Below are positions 26,436 to 34,296 of a stretch of DNA of 64,000 bases, one piece after another. Numbering within the stretch: position 1 is the first letter of the stretch; the number at the start of each line of letters is the position of its first letter. The stretch lies in NCBI GenBank assembly GCA_964567755.1, contig CAZMNW010000019.1, positions 1-64,000 of the forward strand, in the 5' to 3' direction. The translations under genes and the position numbers were made by a program. The notes below the pieces were generated by a model. That model did no database searches, was not told the origin of the DNA, and was given only the letters and a program-made list of their open reading frames with translations. The DNA is from DASRJW01 sp964567755. Lineage in GTDB: Bacteria > Krumholzibacteriota > Krumholzibacteriia > G020349025.

Positions 26436-28070
26436 TCAAATCGCGCGCAGCGCTGCGAGGAAGGCATCGCCGTAGCGCTCGAGCTTCACCGGGCCGATGC
26501 CGGACACCTCGAGCAACGCGGCGCGCGTTTGCGGCATGGCGCGTACCATGCCGCGGAGGACAGCGTCGCTGAAGACGATGTAGGCTGGGACGCCTTCCTC
26601 GTCGGCGATGCGTTTGCGCACCGCGCGCAGCCTGTCGAACAATTCTGCCTCGTGCTCGGCGGGGACGAGGCGCGCAGCACCTCCCAGATCGGCTGCATCC
26701 CGACCGGATGGCGGCGCGATGCCGGCGATCTCGACGGCCGCGGCGTCGCGCTTCTTGCCGCGACCACGCCGCGGCACGAGCGTCACCAACGCATCGATAC
26801 CCATGCCGTGACACTGGTCACAAGAGGCACCACAGGGGTCGATTCGCTCGTCGAAGTGGCCGACGAGGGCACGGTGCCGGCAGCCGGGGCGGTCCAGCAA
26901 TTCGAACAGCTCGATCGACTTGCGACGTGTCTCCTGGCGGAGCTCCTCGTTCTCGATGTCCGCGAGAAAACGGTCGTACTTGAGAACGTCGGCCCACGAG
27001 TACAGGATGACGCAGTCGCTTGGCAGCCCGTCGCGACCGGCGCGTCCCATTTCCTGGTACCACGCCTCGATGCTGCGCGGCATGTCGCGGTGCACGACGA
27101 AGCGCACGTTGCTCTTGTCGATGCCCATTCCGAAGGCGACGGTGGCGACGACGACGTCCACCCGGTCGCGTGCGAACGCATCTTGATTGCGCGTGCGTTC
27201 GGCGTCATCGAGGCCGGCGTGATACGGCAGCGCCCGCACCCCCTGCTGGCGCAACCACTGCGCCGTCTGCTCCACCGACTTGCGGCTGGCGCAGTAGACG
27301 ATGCCGCTCTCGCCCGCATGCCGGCGCGCGATTCCAAGGATGTCCTGGCGCGTGACGCGCCCCGTCCCCTTCTTGTGCGACGTGATCAGCAGATTCGGAC
27401 GGAAGAACGAGCCCTTGTAGCCGTCGGGTTTGCTCATGCCGAGCTGGCGCAGGATGTCGAGCGCCACACGCCGTGTCGCCGTCGCCGTCAACGCCAGCAC
27501 AGGAATGTCACCCAGTTCCTGCTTGAGCCCAAGGAGCTTGCGATACGCCGGACGAAAGTCGTGCCCCCAGTAGCTGATGCAGTGCGCCTCGTCCACCACG
27601 ACGAGACTGATGCGACACCCGGCGATGATGCCGCGCAGCGAGCCTTCGAGCCCCTCGGGCGCCACGTAGACGATTTCCAGTTCGCCGCGTCGCAATTGCG
27701 CCAGGCGTTTCTGTCGCTCCTCCCACTCGATGCTCGAGTTCAACATCGTGGCGCGGAAGCCGAGGCGAATCAGTGAATCGACTTGGTCCTTCATCAGCGA
27801 GATGAGCGGCGACACGACGAGCACGGCACCGGGCAGGATCTTGGCGGGAATCTGGAAAGTGATCGACTTGCCGGCGCCCGTCGGCATGACGCCGATGCAG
27901 TCGCGCCCGCGCAGCACCGCATCGATGAGCTGCTGCTGACCAGGCCGGAACTCGCGGAACCCGAACACCGTCTCCAGCACCTGCTGCGGATCGCTCAGCT
28001 TGGCGGCCGGCGGCCGCAGGGTCGGTTCGAGCAGGGGTCCTCCTGGCCGGGCGGAGATGACTCGGGGCAC
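26436..28070 (-). CDS. recQ: ATP-dependent DNA helicase RecQ
   Basis: About 544 residues, a 3'-to-5' helicase. Motif I MPTGAGKSITFQ, DEAHCISYWGHDFRP (DEAH-type motif II plus the RecQ aromatic loop), motif VI QEMGRAGRDG, then the RQC zinc-binding cysteines (CRHRALVGHF to CGASCDQC) and a C-terminal HRDC-like domain (VPAYIVFSDAVLRGM). The winged-helix part between zinc site and HRDC is short. The start is uncertain: the GTG at 28070 is a fair choice; a GGAGG stands before a CTG at 28034. Residues further upstream are shadow of mazF. Confidence 0.93.
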   Translation of the reverse strand: MPRVISARPGGPLLEPTLRPPAAKLSDPQQVLETVFGFREFRPGQQQLIDAVLRGRDCIGVMPTGAGKSITFQIPAKILPGAVLVVSPLISLMKDQVDSLIRLGFRATMLNSSIEWEERQKRLAQLRRGELEIVYVAPEGLEGSLRGIIAGCRISLVVVDEAHCISYWGHDFRPAYRKLLGLKQELGDIPVLALTATATRRVALDILRQLGMSKPDGYKGSFFRPNLLITSHKKGTGRVTRQDILGIARRHAGESGIVYCASRKSVEQTAQWLRQQGVRALPYHAGLDDAERTRNQDAFARDRVDVVVATVAFGMGIDKSNVRFVVHRDMPRSIEAWYQEMGRAGRDGLPSDCVILYSWADVLKYDRFLADIENEELRQETRRKSIELFELLDRPGCRHRALVGHFDERIDPCGASCDQCHGMGIDALVTLVPRRGRGKKRDAAAVEIAGIAPPSGRDAADLGGAARLVPAEHEAELFDRLRAVRKRIADEEGVPAYIVFSDAVLRGMVRAMPQTRAALLEVSGIGPVKLERYGDAFLAALRAI

Positions 28071-28122
28071 GGGTGCGAGATTGTAAACGGCCGCAGGCCA
28101 CTCGACCAAGAGCTCATTCCCT

Positions 28123-28182
28123 CGATATCGCCTGGCGCTAGAACTCCACGGCTTCGTTGCCGCAGACGGATGAGCGTGCGCC
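28123..28182 (-). pseudogene. decayed fragment of comM
   Basis: These 60 bases match 29021-29080 inside comM at about 53 positions with one single-base indel (hand alignment). In the comM frame the copy carries a TAG where comM reads Leu, and the indel shifts the frame, so it cannot code. It lies on the same strand as comM, about 0.9 kb away, with mazEF in between. Confidence 0.75.
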
Positions 28183-28224
28183 TCACGGCGGCCGCGGTCT
28201 TCGCGGCACGGCCGATCCGCAATG

Positions 28225-28578
28225 TCATCGAGCCTCCTTGGGATCGACGAGCACCAGGATCCGGGCGACGGTCTCTTCCAAGATCTCAGGCGGGACGGTG
28301 CAGACCCACTTAGCGCCACGAATACGCCAGTCGAGACTCTTCACCTGGTCGGAGAGGATCGCGCCCTTCGCCTTGAGACCCGCTGGGAGGACGACCTCGA
28401 AAGGGTATCCCTTCACCTCCGACGTCACGGGACAGAAGAGGGCCAGCCCCACCTTGCGGTTGTAAGCTCGTGGAGAGAGCACGAGAGCCGGTCGCCGGCC
28501 GGCTTGTTCGTGTCCAGTCGTTGTGTCGAATCGCAGCCAGACGATGTCGCCACGTTCCGGGAGATACCGCCGGCCCAC
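28225..28578 (-). CDS. mazF: MazF-family toxin (PemK/MazF endoribonuclease)
   Basis: A 117-residue protein of normal MazF length. The first strand GDIVWLRFD, RRPALVLSPRAYN, FCPVTSEVKGYPFEV and the mid-protein SDQVKSLDWR are the standard MazF pattern; the conserved Arg and Thr/Ser of the RNase site (RRPALVL, CPVTS) are present. It should cleave mRNA at specific short sequences when not bound by antitoxin. The start is GTG 28578, which overlaps the antitoxin stop (TAGTG) and has AGAGG upstream; TTG 28584 is the alternative. Last gene of the TA pair. Confidence 0.92.
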   Translation of the reverse strand: MGRRYLPERGDIVWLRFDTTTGHEQAGRRPALVLSPRAYNRKVGLALFCPVTSEVKGYPFEVVLPAGLKAKGAILSDQVKSLDWRIRGAKWVCTVPPEILEETVARILVLVDPKEAR

Positions 28579-28820
28579 TACCAAGCCTCTCGTCCTGTAG
28601 GCTCTGAGGACGTCACCTCTGCGTGCAGATTGCTCGCCTTCACGGTTCCCAGAAGCTCGGCCAGCAGATACTTCCTGCGACGCACAGGTCGCACGACGAG
28701 GACACCATTCCGGATGGAGATATCGACCACCGAGCCATCTTCGACTCGGGCTTCATCCGCGTACGCCTTGGGGATGCGCAACCCGAGACTGTTCCCCCAC
28801 TTCTGCACCTTCGTCACCAC
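28578..28820 (-). CDS. mazE: MazE-family antitoxin (AbrB/SpoVT fold)
   Basis: An 80-residue protein whose first half is the swapped-hairpin DNA-binding domain: VQKWGNSLGLRIPKAYADE, then DGSVVDISIRNGVLVV. The charged C-terminal part would wrap the toxin. GTG 28820 or 28817 is the start; GGAGGTG stands directly before. Overlaps mazF, antitoxin first as usual. The pair probably represses its own promoter, which should lie in the short gap to comM (28821-28870). Confidence 0.9.
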   Translation of the reverse strand: MVTKVQKWGNSLGLRIPKAYADEARVEDGSVVDISIRNGVLVVRPVRRRKYLLAELLGTVKASNLHAEVTSSEPTGREAW

Positions 28821-28870
28821 GGACACCTCCACGACTATACAATGAATATACGGCGACTCCTGGCCAGCCG

Positions 28871-30463
28871 TCAACGGGGTTGTCTGCCGGAGTCCTGGAT
28901 CCTGTATTGCAGCGCCTCGGCGACGTGCTGCACATCGATGTCGCTCGCACCCTCGAGATCCGCGATCGTGCGCGCGACGGCGAGCGCGCGATCGAAAGCG
29001 CGGACGCTCAGATGCCACTTCGACATCGCCCGGCGCAAGAACTCCACGGCTTCGCGCCGGGGACGGATGAGCGTGCGCCGCAACTCGGGTGTCACCTGCG
29101 CGTTGCAGTGGACGGTGGCGAAGCTCGCATAGCGCTGCTGTTGGCGCTCTCGCGCCGCAGCGATGCGTGTCCGGAGTAGCGCCGACTCTGTCGCTGCAAG
29201 TGGTGAATGCGCGGGCGATTCCTCGAAGACGAATCCCACCTTCTCAGCCGGCGGCACGCCGACCTCGATGCGGAGATCGATGCGATCGAGGATGGGCCCG
29301 GAGAGTTTCGACTGATAGCGCTGCACCTCCCCCGGCGCGCAGCGACATGGCTTCTTCGGATGTCCCAGGTTGCCACACGGACACGAGTTCATTGCTGCGA
29401 CGAGTTGAAATCGCGCCGGGAACGAGACCGTGGCGTTGGCGCGCGCCAATCGGATCACGCCTTCCTCGAGCGGCTGGCGCAACAGATCCAGGAGACGGCG
29501 CGGAAACTCGGGCAGCTCGTCGAGAAAAAGCGCGCCGTGCTGCGCCCGCGTGATCTCGCCGGGAACGACGGGACGTCCGCCGCCCACGAGCGCCGGCACG
29601 GTGATCGTGTGATGCGGCGCGCGGAATGGACGCTCGACTCGAGCCGCTGCCGCGGCTTCATGCTGCCCGCATACCGATAGCACTTGGCGCACATCGAGTG
29701 CCTCTTCGGGCGCGAGCGGTGGTAGCAGCCCGGGAAGGCAACGCGCCAGCATGCTCTTGCCGACACCGGGAGGTCCGGCCATGAGCACGTGATGTCCGCC
29801 GGCGGCCGCGACGACGAGGGCGCGTTTCGCTATCTCCTGGCCGTGGACCATCGAATAATCGAGACCGCTCGGCGCCGTGGGTTCTAGGAGATTCGGAGTC
29901 GCAGGTAGCGGTGAAGCAAGTGCCGTGGTCAACCGCCGGCGACTGGCAGGCGGCAGGTGCCCGGTGAAGTCCGCCGCCTCGCGCAACGTCCTGCAGCCAA
30001 TGACCTCGAGTCCAGGCACCAACTCGGCTTCGGCGATGTTGTCGTACGGGACGAGCAACCGGCGCACGCCGAGACGTCGCATGGCGATGGCGATCGGCAA
30101 CACGCCGCGCGCCGGACGCAGGGCGCCATCGAGCGCCAACTCGCCGAGCACGCAGACGCCCGACAGATCCTCGCCCGCGTACTGCTTCGATGCCTTCAGG
30201 ATCCCGAGCGCGATCGATAGATCGAACGCCGCACCTTCCTTCGGCAGATCGGCCGGCGCCAAGTTGACGGTGACGCGCCGCTCGGGAACCTCGAAACCAC
30301 AATTGAGCAGCGCCGCGACCACGCGCTCACGGCTCTCCCGCACCGCCGGGCTCGGAAGCCCCACGATGTGAAAGGCACGCAGACCCCGCTGCAGGTCGAC
30401 CTCGACCGCGAGCGGGATGCCGTCCAGCCCGTGGACAGCGGCCGACAACACGGTTGCAAGCAT
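28871..30463 (-). CDS. comM: YifB/ComM family Mg-chelatase-like AAA+ ATPase
   Basis: A 530-residue protein. The N-terminal ChlI-like/Lon-protease-fold domain starts ATVLSAAVHGLDGIPLAVEV with NLAPADLPKEG and LGELALDG. The AAA+ core has Walker A AGPPGVGKSM, Walker B GALFLDELPEF and the zinc-like NSCPCGNLGH plus CRCAPG; the C-terminal lid ends with the YifB-specific helical domain. ComM homologues are hexameric helicases promoting branch migration during natural transformation. The start is ATG 30463; no good ribosome site is seen there. A 60-base decayed copy of codons near 3' end lies at 28123. Confidence 0.93.
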   Translation of the reverse strand: MLATVLSAAVHGLDGIPLAVEVDLQRGLRAFHIVGLPSPAVRESRERVVAALLNCGFEVPERRVTVNLAPADLPKEGAAFDLSIALGILKASKQYAGEDLSGVCVLGELALDGALRPARGVLPIAIAMRRLGVRRLLVPYDNIAEAELVPGLEVIGCRTLREAADFTGHLPPASRRRLTTALASPLPATPNLLEPTAPSGLDYSMVHGQEIAKRALVVAAAGGHHVLMAGPPGVGKSMLARCLPGLLPPLAPEEALDVRQVLSVCGQHEAAAAARVERPFRAPHHTITVPALVGGGRPVVPGEITRAQHGALFLDELPEFPRRLLDLLRQPLEEGVIRLARANATVSFPARFQLVAAMNSCPCGNLGHPKKPCRCAPGEVQRYQSKLSGPILDRIDLRIEVGVPPAEKVGFVFEESPAHSPLAATESALLRTRIAAARERQQQRYASFATVHCNAQVTPELRRTLIRPRREAVEFLRRAMSKWHLSVRAFDRALAVARTIADLEGASDIDVQHVAEALQYRIQDSGRQPR

Positions 30464-30578
30464 GTGGGGGGAGGTGATCGGGCGCGGCTTCTCCCGCGTG
30501 CTGGCGCATGAACCGCGCCAGCCGCGGGCAATGACACGTGCGGAGGGCGAATCGATCGGGATGGCAAAAAACGACGGC

Positions 30579-31298
30579 CTATGGACGATACAGTTCCTTG
30601 ACCACGGACCAGCTCTGATTCTCGACGGCAACCGCGATCATGAAGTGGGCCCACTCCTCGAAGCCGTCGTTGGTCGCGTAGTTGCCGCCGCTGGCACCGA
30701 ACTTCGAGTATAGGTACAAGGACTGGTCGTCCAGTCCGGCAAAGCGGTACGCCGGAACGTAGAGGAACATGTCTCCCGAGCCGCTACCCGAGTTCAACGA
30801 GTAATCGAGCAGCACGCGGTTCCCCGCGCCCATGTCATAGACGAGGTTGGAGGCGAATAGCGCCGCATTGCTCGAAAGTGCTGGATCCGCCGATGTATAG
30901 ATCTTGAGCTCGTCCAGCGACAGCAACGGGTTCGCGCCCGTTTGATTGATGTCGAGCAGGAAGCGCAGGTAGAGCATCCCATCGTGTCGCACCGGCATGA
31001 GCGTGCCCACGAGCAGCGAATGTGTCCACCCCCCGGGTTTGACGTCCGCAAGGTCGCCTCGCAAGGGGCTGTGATCGGTATTGAAGCCCTGCTCCGACCC
31101 ATTGTGTGCAAGGCGCACGAATGGATCGATGACACCCGTTCCTGTGGGCTGGGGATCGGCCTGGAAGAAGAGAGCTTCGCCGACGAAACCGGCTGCGCCC
31201 GGGGTGGTGAGATCCAAGTCCGCCGCGCCGGCTGTCGTCGCGCCGACGAGCAGCCCGGCCGACGAAACCATCAGTCGAAGCATACGCTTTCCGGTCAT
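30579..31298 (-). CDS. exported protein of unknown family, tandem paralogue A
   Basis: A 239-residue protein, not recognised. ATG 31298 has GGGAG upstream and begins a signal peptide (residues 1-25, ending AGA). The mature part contains GTGVIDPFVRL, FLLDINQTGANPLLSLDEL, LLDYSLNSGSGSGDMFLY and NDGFEEWAHFMIAVAVENQSW, a beta-rich, Gly/Asp/Asn-rich layout. By hand count roughly 84 percent of mature residues equal those of paralogue B. No sorting tail or transmembrane helix is visible. The fold could be a jelly-roll-like surface domain (speculative). Transcribed from its own copied promoter. Confidence 0.8.
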   Translation of the reverse strand: MTGKRMLRLMVSSAGLLVGATTAGAADLDLTTPGAAGFVGEALFFQADPQPTGTGVIDPFVRLAHNGSEQGFNTDHSPLRGDLADVKPGGWTHSLLVGTLMPVRHDGMLYLRFLLDINQTGANPLLSLDELKIYTSADPALSSNAALFASNLVYDMGAGNRVLLDYSLNSGSGSGDMFLYVPAYRFAGLDDQSLYLYSKFGASGGNYATNDGFEEWAHFMIAVAVENQSWSVVKELYRP

Positions 31299-31417
31299 GA
31301 CCGAACTCCCTGCCACGATTGTCGCGCAAGCGCTGTGTCACGAGGGCGATGAGTCGGCCAATGCCCGGTCGGAGGGAGCGCGAACGAGCCGAAGGCGGAG
31401 TCTCACTTTGCAGATAA

Positions 31418-31445
31418 AGAGTAGCGGAATCGGGCGCTCCGTCAA
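31418..31445 (-). promoter_or_regulatory. putative promoter of paralogue A
   Basis: Read on the minus strand: TTGACG (31445-31440), 16-base spacer, TACTCT (31423-31418), about 120 bases before the start at 31298. The segment CCGATTCCG directly before the -10 is shared with unit B, as is the AT-rich box GCAAAATTTGC just upstream of the -35. Confidence 0.5.
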
Positions 31446-31573
31446 CACTGCAAATTTTGCGTGGTTGTGGGTGACGCCCCTGTGGAGCGCGCTCCGAGCT
31501 TGGTTCCGGGCGACTACGGTCCGTGGGCGCCCGTGAGCCACGCAGTTGCCGGCTCCGGAGCCATGAACGACAT

Positions 31574-31607
31574 CGCCCTCCGCCAGCGGTGACGCGGGCG
31601 GAGGGCG
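31574..31607 (-). terminator. hairpin after paralogue B
   Basis: CGCCCTCCGCC (31574-31584) is the exact reverse complement of 31597-31607 with a 12-base loop, 30 bases after the stop of the gene at 31637 on the minus strand. The right arm is kept after paralogue A but the left arm is not. No clear T-run follows. Confidence 0.5.
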
Positions 31608-31636
31608 AATCGATCGGGAGCGCAGAAAACGACGGT

Positions 31637-32359
31637 CTATGGACGATACAGTTGCTTGACCGCGGACCAGCTCTGATTCTCGACGGCAACCGCCATCATG
31701 ACGTGCGCCCATTCCTCGAAGCCGTCGTTCGTGGCGTAGACGCCACCGCTCGAACCGAACTTCGAGTACAGGTACAGGTACTGGTCTTCGAGCCCCGCGA
31801 AGACAGAGGCCGGGAGGTAGAGGAACATGTCGCCCGAGCCGCTACCCGAGTTCAACGAGTAATCGAGAAGCACACGGTTTCCCGCGCCGATGTCATAGGC
31901 GAGGTTCTCGGCGAACAGCGCCGCATTGCTGGAGAGTGCCGGATCCGCCGACGTATAGATCCTGAGCTCGTCGAGCGACAGCAGCGGGTTCGCTCCCGTC
32001 TGATTGATGTCGAGCAAGAAGCGCATATAGAGGACGCCTTCGTGCAGGACCGGCAGCAACGCGCCCACCAGCAGCGAATGTGTCCACGGCCCAGGTTTGA
32101 CGTCTGCAAGATCCCCCTTGAGCGGGCTATGATCGGTGTTGAAGCCCTGCTCCGAACCGTCGTTCATCAGGCGCACGAAAGGATCGATCACGCCCGTGCC
32201 CGTGGGCTGCGGATCGGACTGCAGGAAGAGCGCGGCAGCGATGAAACCGGATGCTCCCGCAGTGGTGAGATCCAGATCCGCCGCGCCCGCTCCCGTCGCG
32301 CCGACGAACAGGCCAGCCAGGGTCAAAACAAACAAGGGAAGCATTCGCTTTTGGGTCAT
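31637..32359 (-). CDS. exported protein of unknown family, tandem paralogue B
   Basis: A 240-residue protein. ATG 32359 has AGGAG at six bases. The signal peptide ends AGA with mature start ADLDLTT, as in paralogue A, and the mature chains align without gaps. Differences are mostly conservative and scattered, and neither copy has a stop or frameshift, which points to selection on both. The most constant parts are DINQTGANPLLSLDEL and SLNSGSGSGDMFLY. Unlike A, it is followed by a complete hairpin (31574-31607). Function unknown. Confidence 0.8.
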   Translation of the reverse strand: MTQKRMLPLFVLTLAGLFVGATGAGAADLDLTTAGASGFIAAALFLQSDPQPTGTGVIDPFVRLMNDGSEQGFNTDHSPLKGDLADVKPGPWTHSLLVGALLPVLHEGVLYMRFLLDINQTGANPLLSLDELRIYTSADPALSSNAALFAENLAYDIGAGNRVLLDYSLNSGSGSGDMFLYLPASVFAGLEDQYLYLYSKFGSSGGVYATNDGFEEWAHVMMAVAVENQSWSAVKQLYRP

Positions 32360-32479
32360 GTCGAACTCCTGCCGCGATGCATCCGAGCGGATGCGGTGTG
32401 TCACGAACGTGTTCGATCGACCCAAGCCCGAGAGGACGAGCGAAAGAGCCGACGGCGGAGAATCGCTTTGATGTGGCAA

Positions 32480-32508
32480 AGAGTAACGGAATCGGTTCCA
32501 CCATGACC
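32480..32508 (-). promoter_or_regulatory. putative promoter of paralogue B
   Basis: The -10 TACTCT (32485-32480 on the minus strand) and the block CCGATTCCG before it equal those of unit A, but the -35 region reads GGTCAT instead of TTGACG, so this copy is predicted to be weaker. Confidence 0.4.
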
Positions 32509-32579
32509 ACTGCATATTTTGCCGGTGGCGCATCCGCGCTCCTGGGAACCGCGCCTGGGGCTCGGATCCGCATCGCCTG

Positions 32580-33266
32580 TCAGCGCACCACCTTGTAATG
32601 CAAGAAAAGCTCGCCCGCTGGACTGGCGTGGTGAACGAGCAGCTCGAGCCGTGGCGCCACCGCCGCAAGAAATCCAGCTCCCCCGACAGCGCTCGGTGCC
32701 GGACCTCCGAGCAGGACGGGGCAGAGCGTGAGGTACAGCTCGTCGATCAGATTCTGTTCGAGCAGGGCGAACACGAGCTCACCCCCCCCTTCGATCAAGA
32801 TCTCGGCGCAGCCACGCGCCTGCAGAGCTTCGATCATCCGCGCCAAGTCGCTCCTCCCCGGTGAACGGTCGGGCAGGGTGAGGACGCTGGCGAAACGCGC
32901 CACCGAATCGACGCGCGCGCGGGCAGCGGTCTCCGAGGTGAAGACCAGCGTGTCGATGCCCGGCGTGCCGAAGAATCGGCTGCCACGGACGCGCAACTCG
33001 AGCCCATGGGAAACCAGCACGTGGAGTGGCTGGGCGCTCCGCCCCGCCGCCCGGCGCGCGTCGATGAGGTCGGGGTCGGAGAGCAGGAGGCTCGGATCTT
33101 CGTCGCGCAGCGTGCCGGCGCCGATGACCACGGCGTCGCTTCGGGCGCGCAGCACCTGCATCTGTCGCTTATCCGCGGCGCTGCCGAAGCCGAACTTCTC
33201 GCGCCCCACCGTCCCGATCTTGCCGTCGACGCTGCTGGCCAGGTTGACGAACACCCGTCGTGTCAC
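32580..33266 (-). CDS. RibD C-terminal-domain reductase (DHFR-fold)
   Basis: A 228-residue protein equal to the reductase half of RibD, without the deaminase half. FVNLASSVDGKIGT, DAVVIGAGTLRDEDPSL, and ILIEGGGELVFALLEQNLIDELYLTLCPVLLGG are the standard RibD_C motifs for NADPH and pyrimidine binding. Such stand-alone domains reduce riboflavin intermediates or, in some bacteria, pterins. The GTG start at 33266 overlaps the folE2 stop (GTGA), so it is translationally coupled to GTP cyclohydrolase, which favours a pterin or riboflavin role. Confidence 0.88.
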   Translation of the reverse strand: MTRRVFVNLASSVDGKIGTVGREKFGFGSAADKRQMQVLRARSDAVVIGAGTLRDEDPSLLLSDPDLIDARRAAGRSAQPLHVLVSHGLELRVRGSRFFGTPGIDTLVFTSETAARARVDSVARFASVLTLPDRSPGRSDLARMIEALQARGCAEILIEGGGELVFALLEQNLIDELYLTLCPVLLGGPAPSAVGGAGFLAAVAPRLELLVHHASPAGELFLHYKVVR

Positions 33267-34252
33267 CGCACGACCTTCCACAGCTCCGCGACCGGCGTTT
33301 CCAGTTCGCTCACGATGTCGAAGTCGTGAATGGACTCCATGCTGGTGGATGCGAGCGCGAGCGTGCTGCCGGCGAACTCCTTGCCGAGCGCACGAGCGAC
33401 GGCCGAGGCGATCTGCCGCGTCGCATCCTCGATGAACTGCGGATTGCGGTGGGCGCGATAGACCAGGTGCAACTCGAACTCGCGCGGCAGCGTATTCTGC
33501 ACCCGAAACACGCAAGTCTCCACCGCGGCGAAGAGCGACTGGAACGGCAGCAGCCCTGGCAAGTTCCGCACTTCGATGCGCGTGAAGCAACGCTGCGAAT
33601 GGGTGAGCAAGGGCGCCACTTGCTCGAGCGCGGCGTCGATGTCACCGCGCGCCTGCAGCAAGGCATGTTTATAGGTCTGTTGCACGCACGGGCAAGCGGT
33701 GATGTGGTGGATGGCGAAGCCGGCCGATTCGCTCCATTGCCCCTGTTGCAAGGTCGCCGTCGCCTGTAACCCCACGTGCTCGAGCGAAACCTTGTCCTTG
33801 TCGTCCTTCCAGCCTTCGACGCGTTCCAGGTAGCTGAGCGTGCCGCCGGCCGTGACCGCGGCCCCGCCGCCATACTCCTTGGCGCTCAAAGCTTCCGCCA
33901 GCCAGCGTGCGTACTCCTGCAGCGATCCATGCACGAGCTGCACGCCCTCGGCCAGCAGGCTGCCGATGCGCGACGTGTGGATGCCGCGCTTGTCGGCGGG
34001 CACCTCCGTCGTGAGCTGCACGGAAGCGTCCAGGCTTACTTCACGGTCCGAACCGAAAGGATCGCGCAGGCGCAACGGCACGTGCTCGCGCACCAGGCCG
34101 ACCCGCGGCAACGCGATGCCGATCTGCGGCCGCTGATACGGGATGTCGTCCCCCGCGGCATCCATGGCGCGCAGCACGTCTTCGGCTGGCGCCCCGAACG
34201 TCGTGTCGAAACGGGGCTGTGCACGCGGATCGAAGACTTTCGGGTCCATCAT
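33263..34252 (-). CDS. folE2: GTP cyclohydrolase FolE2 (type IB)
   Basis: About 329 residues, the normal length for FolE2/MptA. It makes 7,8-dihydroneopterin triphosphate from GTP as first step of folate, and also of queuosine-type, synthesis. Visible signatures are DKRGIHTSR, the active-site Cys in ITACPCVQQ, and HSQRCFTRIEV with the metal-binding Glu. ATG 34249 has better spacing to AAGGA than 34252. Type IB enzymes work with metals other than zinc and often serve under zinc limitation. Coupled to the RibD_C gene; 44 bases after the RND pump gene stop on the same strand. Confidence 0.93.
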   Translation of the reverse strand: MMDPKVFDPRAQPRFDTTFGAPAEDVLRAMDAAGDDIPYQRPQIGIALPRVGLVREHVPLRLRDPFGSDREVSLDASVQLTTEVPADKRGIHTSRIGSLLAEGVQLVHGSLQEYARWLAEALSAKEYGGGAAVTAGGTLSYLERVEGWKDDKDKVSLEHVGLQATATLQQGQWSESAGFAIHHITACPCVQQTYKHALLQARGDIDAALEQVAPLLTHSQRCFTRIEVRNLPGLLPFQSLFAAVETCVFRVQNTLPREFELHLVYRAHRNPQFIEDATRQIASAVARALGKEFAGSTLALASTSMESIHDFDIVSELETPVAELWKVVR

Positions 34253-34296
34253 TCATCCTTGCGCTGTCGCGTCAGGCGCAGCAGCTGGAGACAACG

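Larger units (their letters stand above)
30541..31450 (-). repeat. tandem duplication, unit A
   Basis: Covers the gene at 30579-31298, about 38 bases after its stop and roughly 150 bases before its start including the promoter. It matches unit B (31599-32525) along the coding part without gaps in the mature protein; the non-coding flanks match in blocks. Boundaries are approximate and set by eye. Confidence 0.75.
31599..32525 (-). repeat. tandem duplication, unit B
   Basis: Second copy of unit A, same orientation, with the gene at 31637-32359. Downstream flank (CGGAGGGCGAATCGATCGGG) and upstream promoter blocks are shared with unit A. Boundaries approximate. Confidence 0.75.

Noticed and set aside
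28130..28319. N-terminal extension of recQ up to 28319.
   Set aside because: These codons overlap the mazF coding region and the comM fragment and do not resemble RecQ; the gene starts near 28070 or 28034.
30464..30578. Possible small gene between comM and paralogue A.
   Set aside because: No frame with a ribosome site; the sequence is the duplicated 3' flank of paralogue A plus the comM leader.
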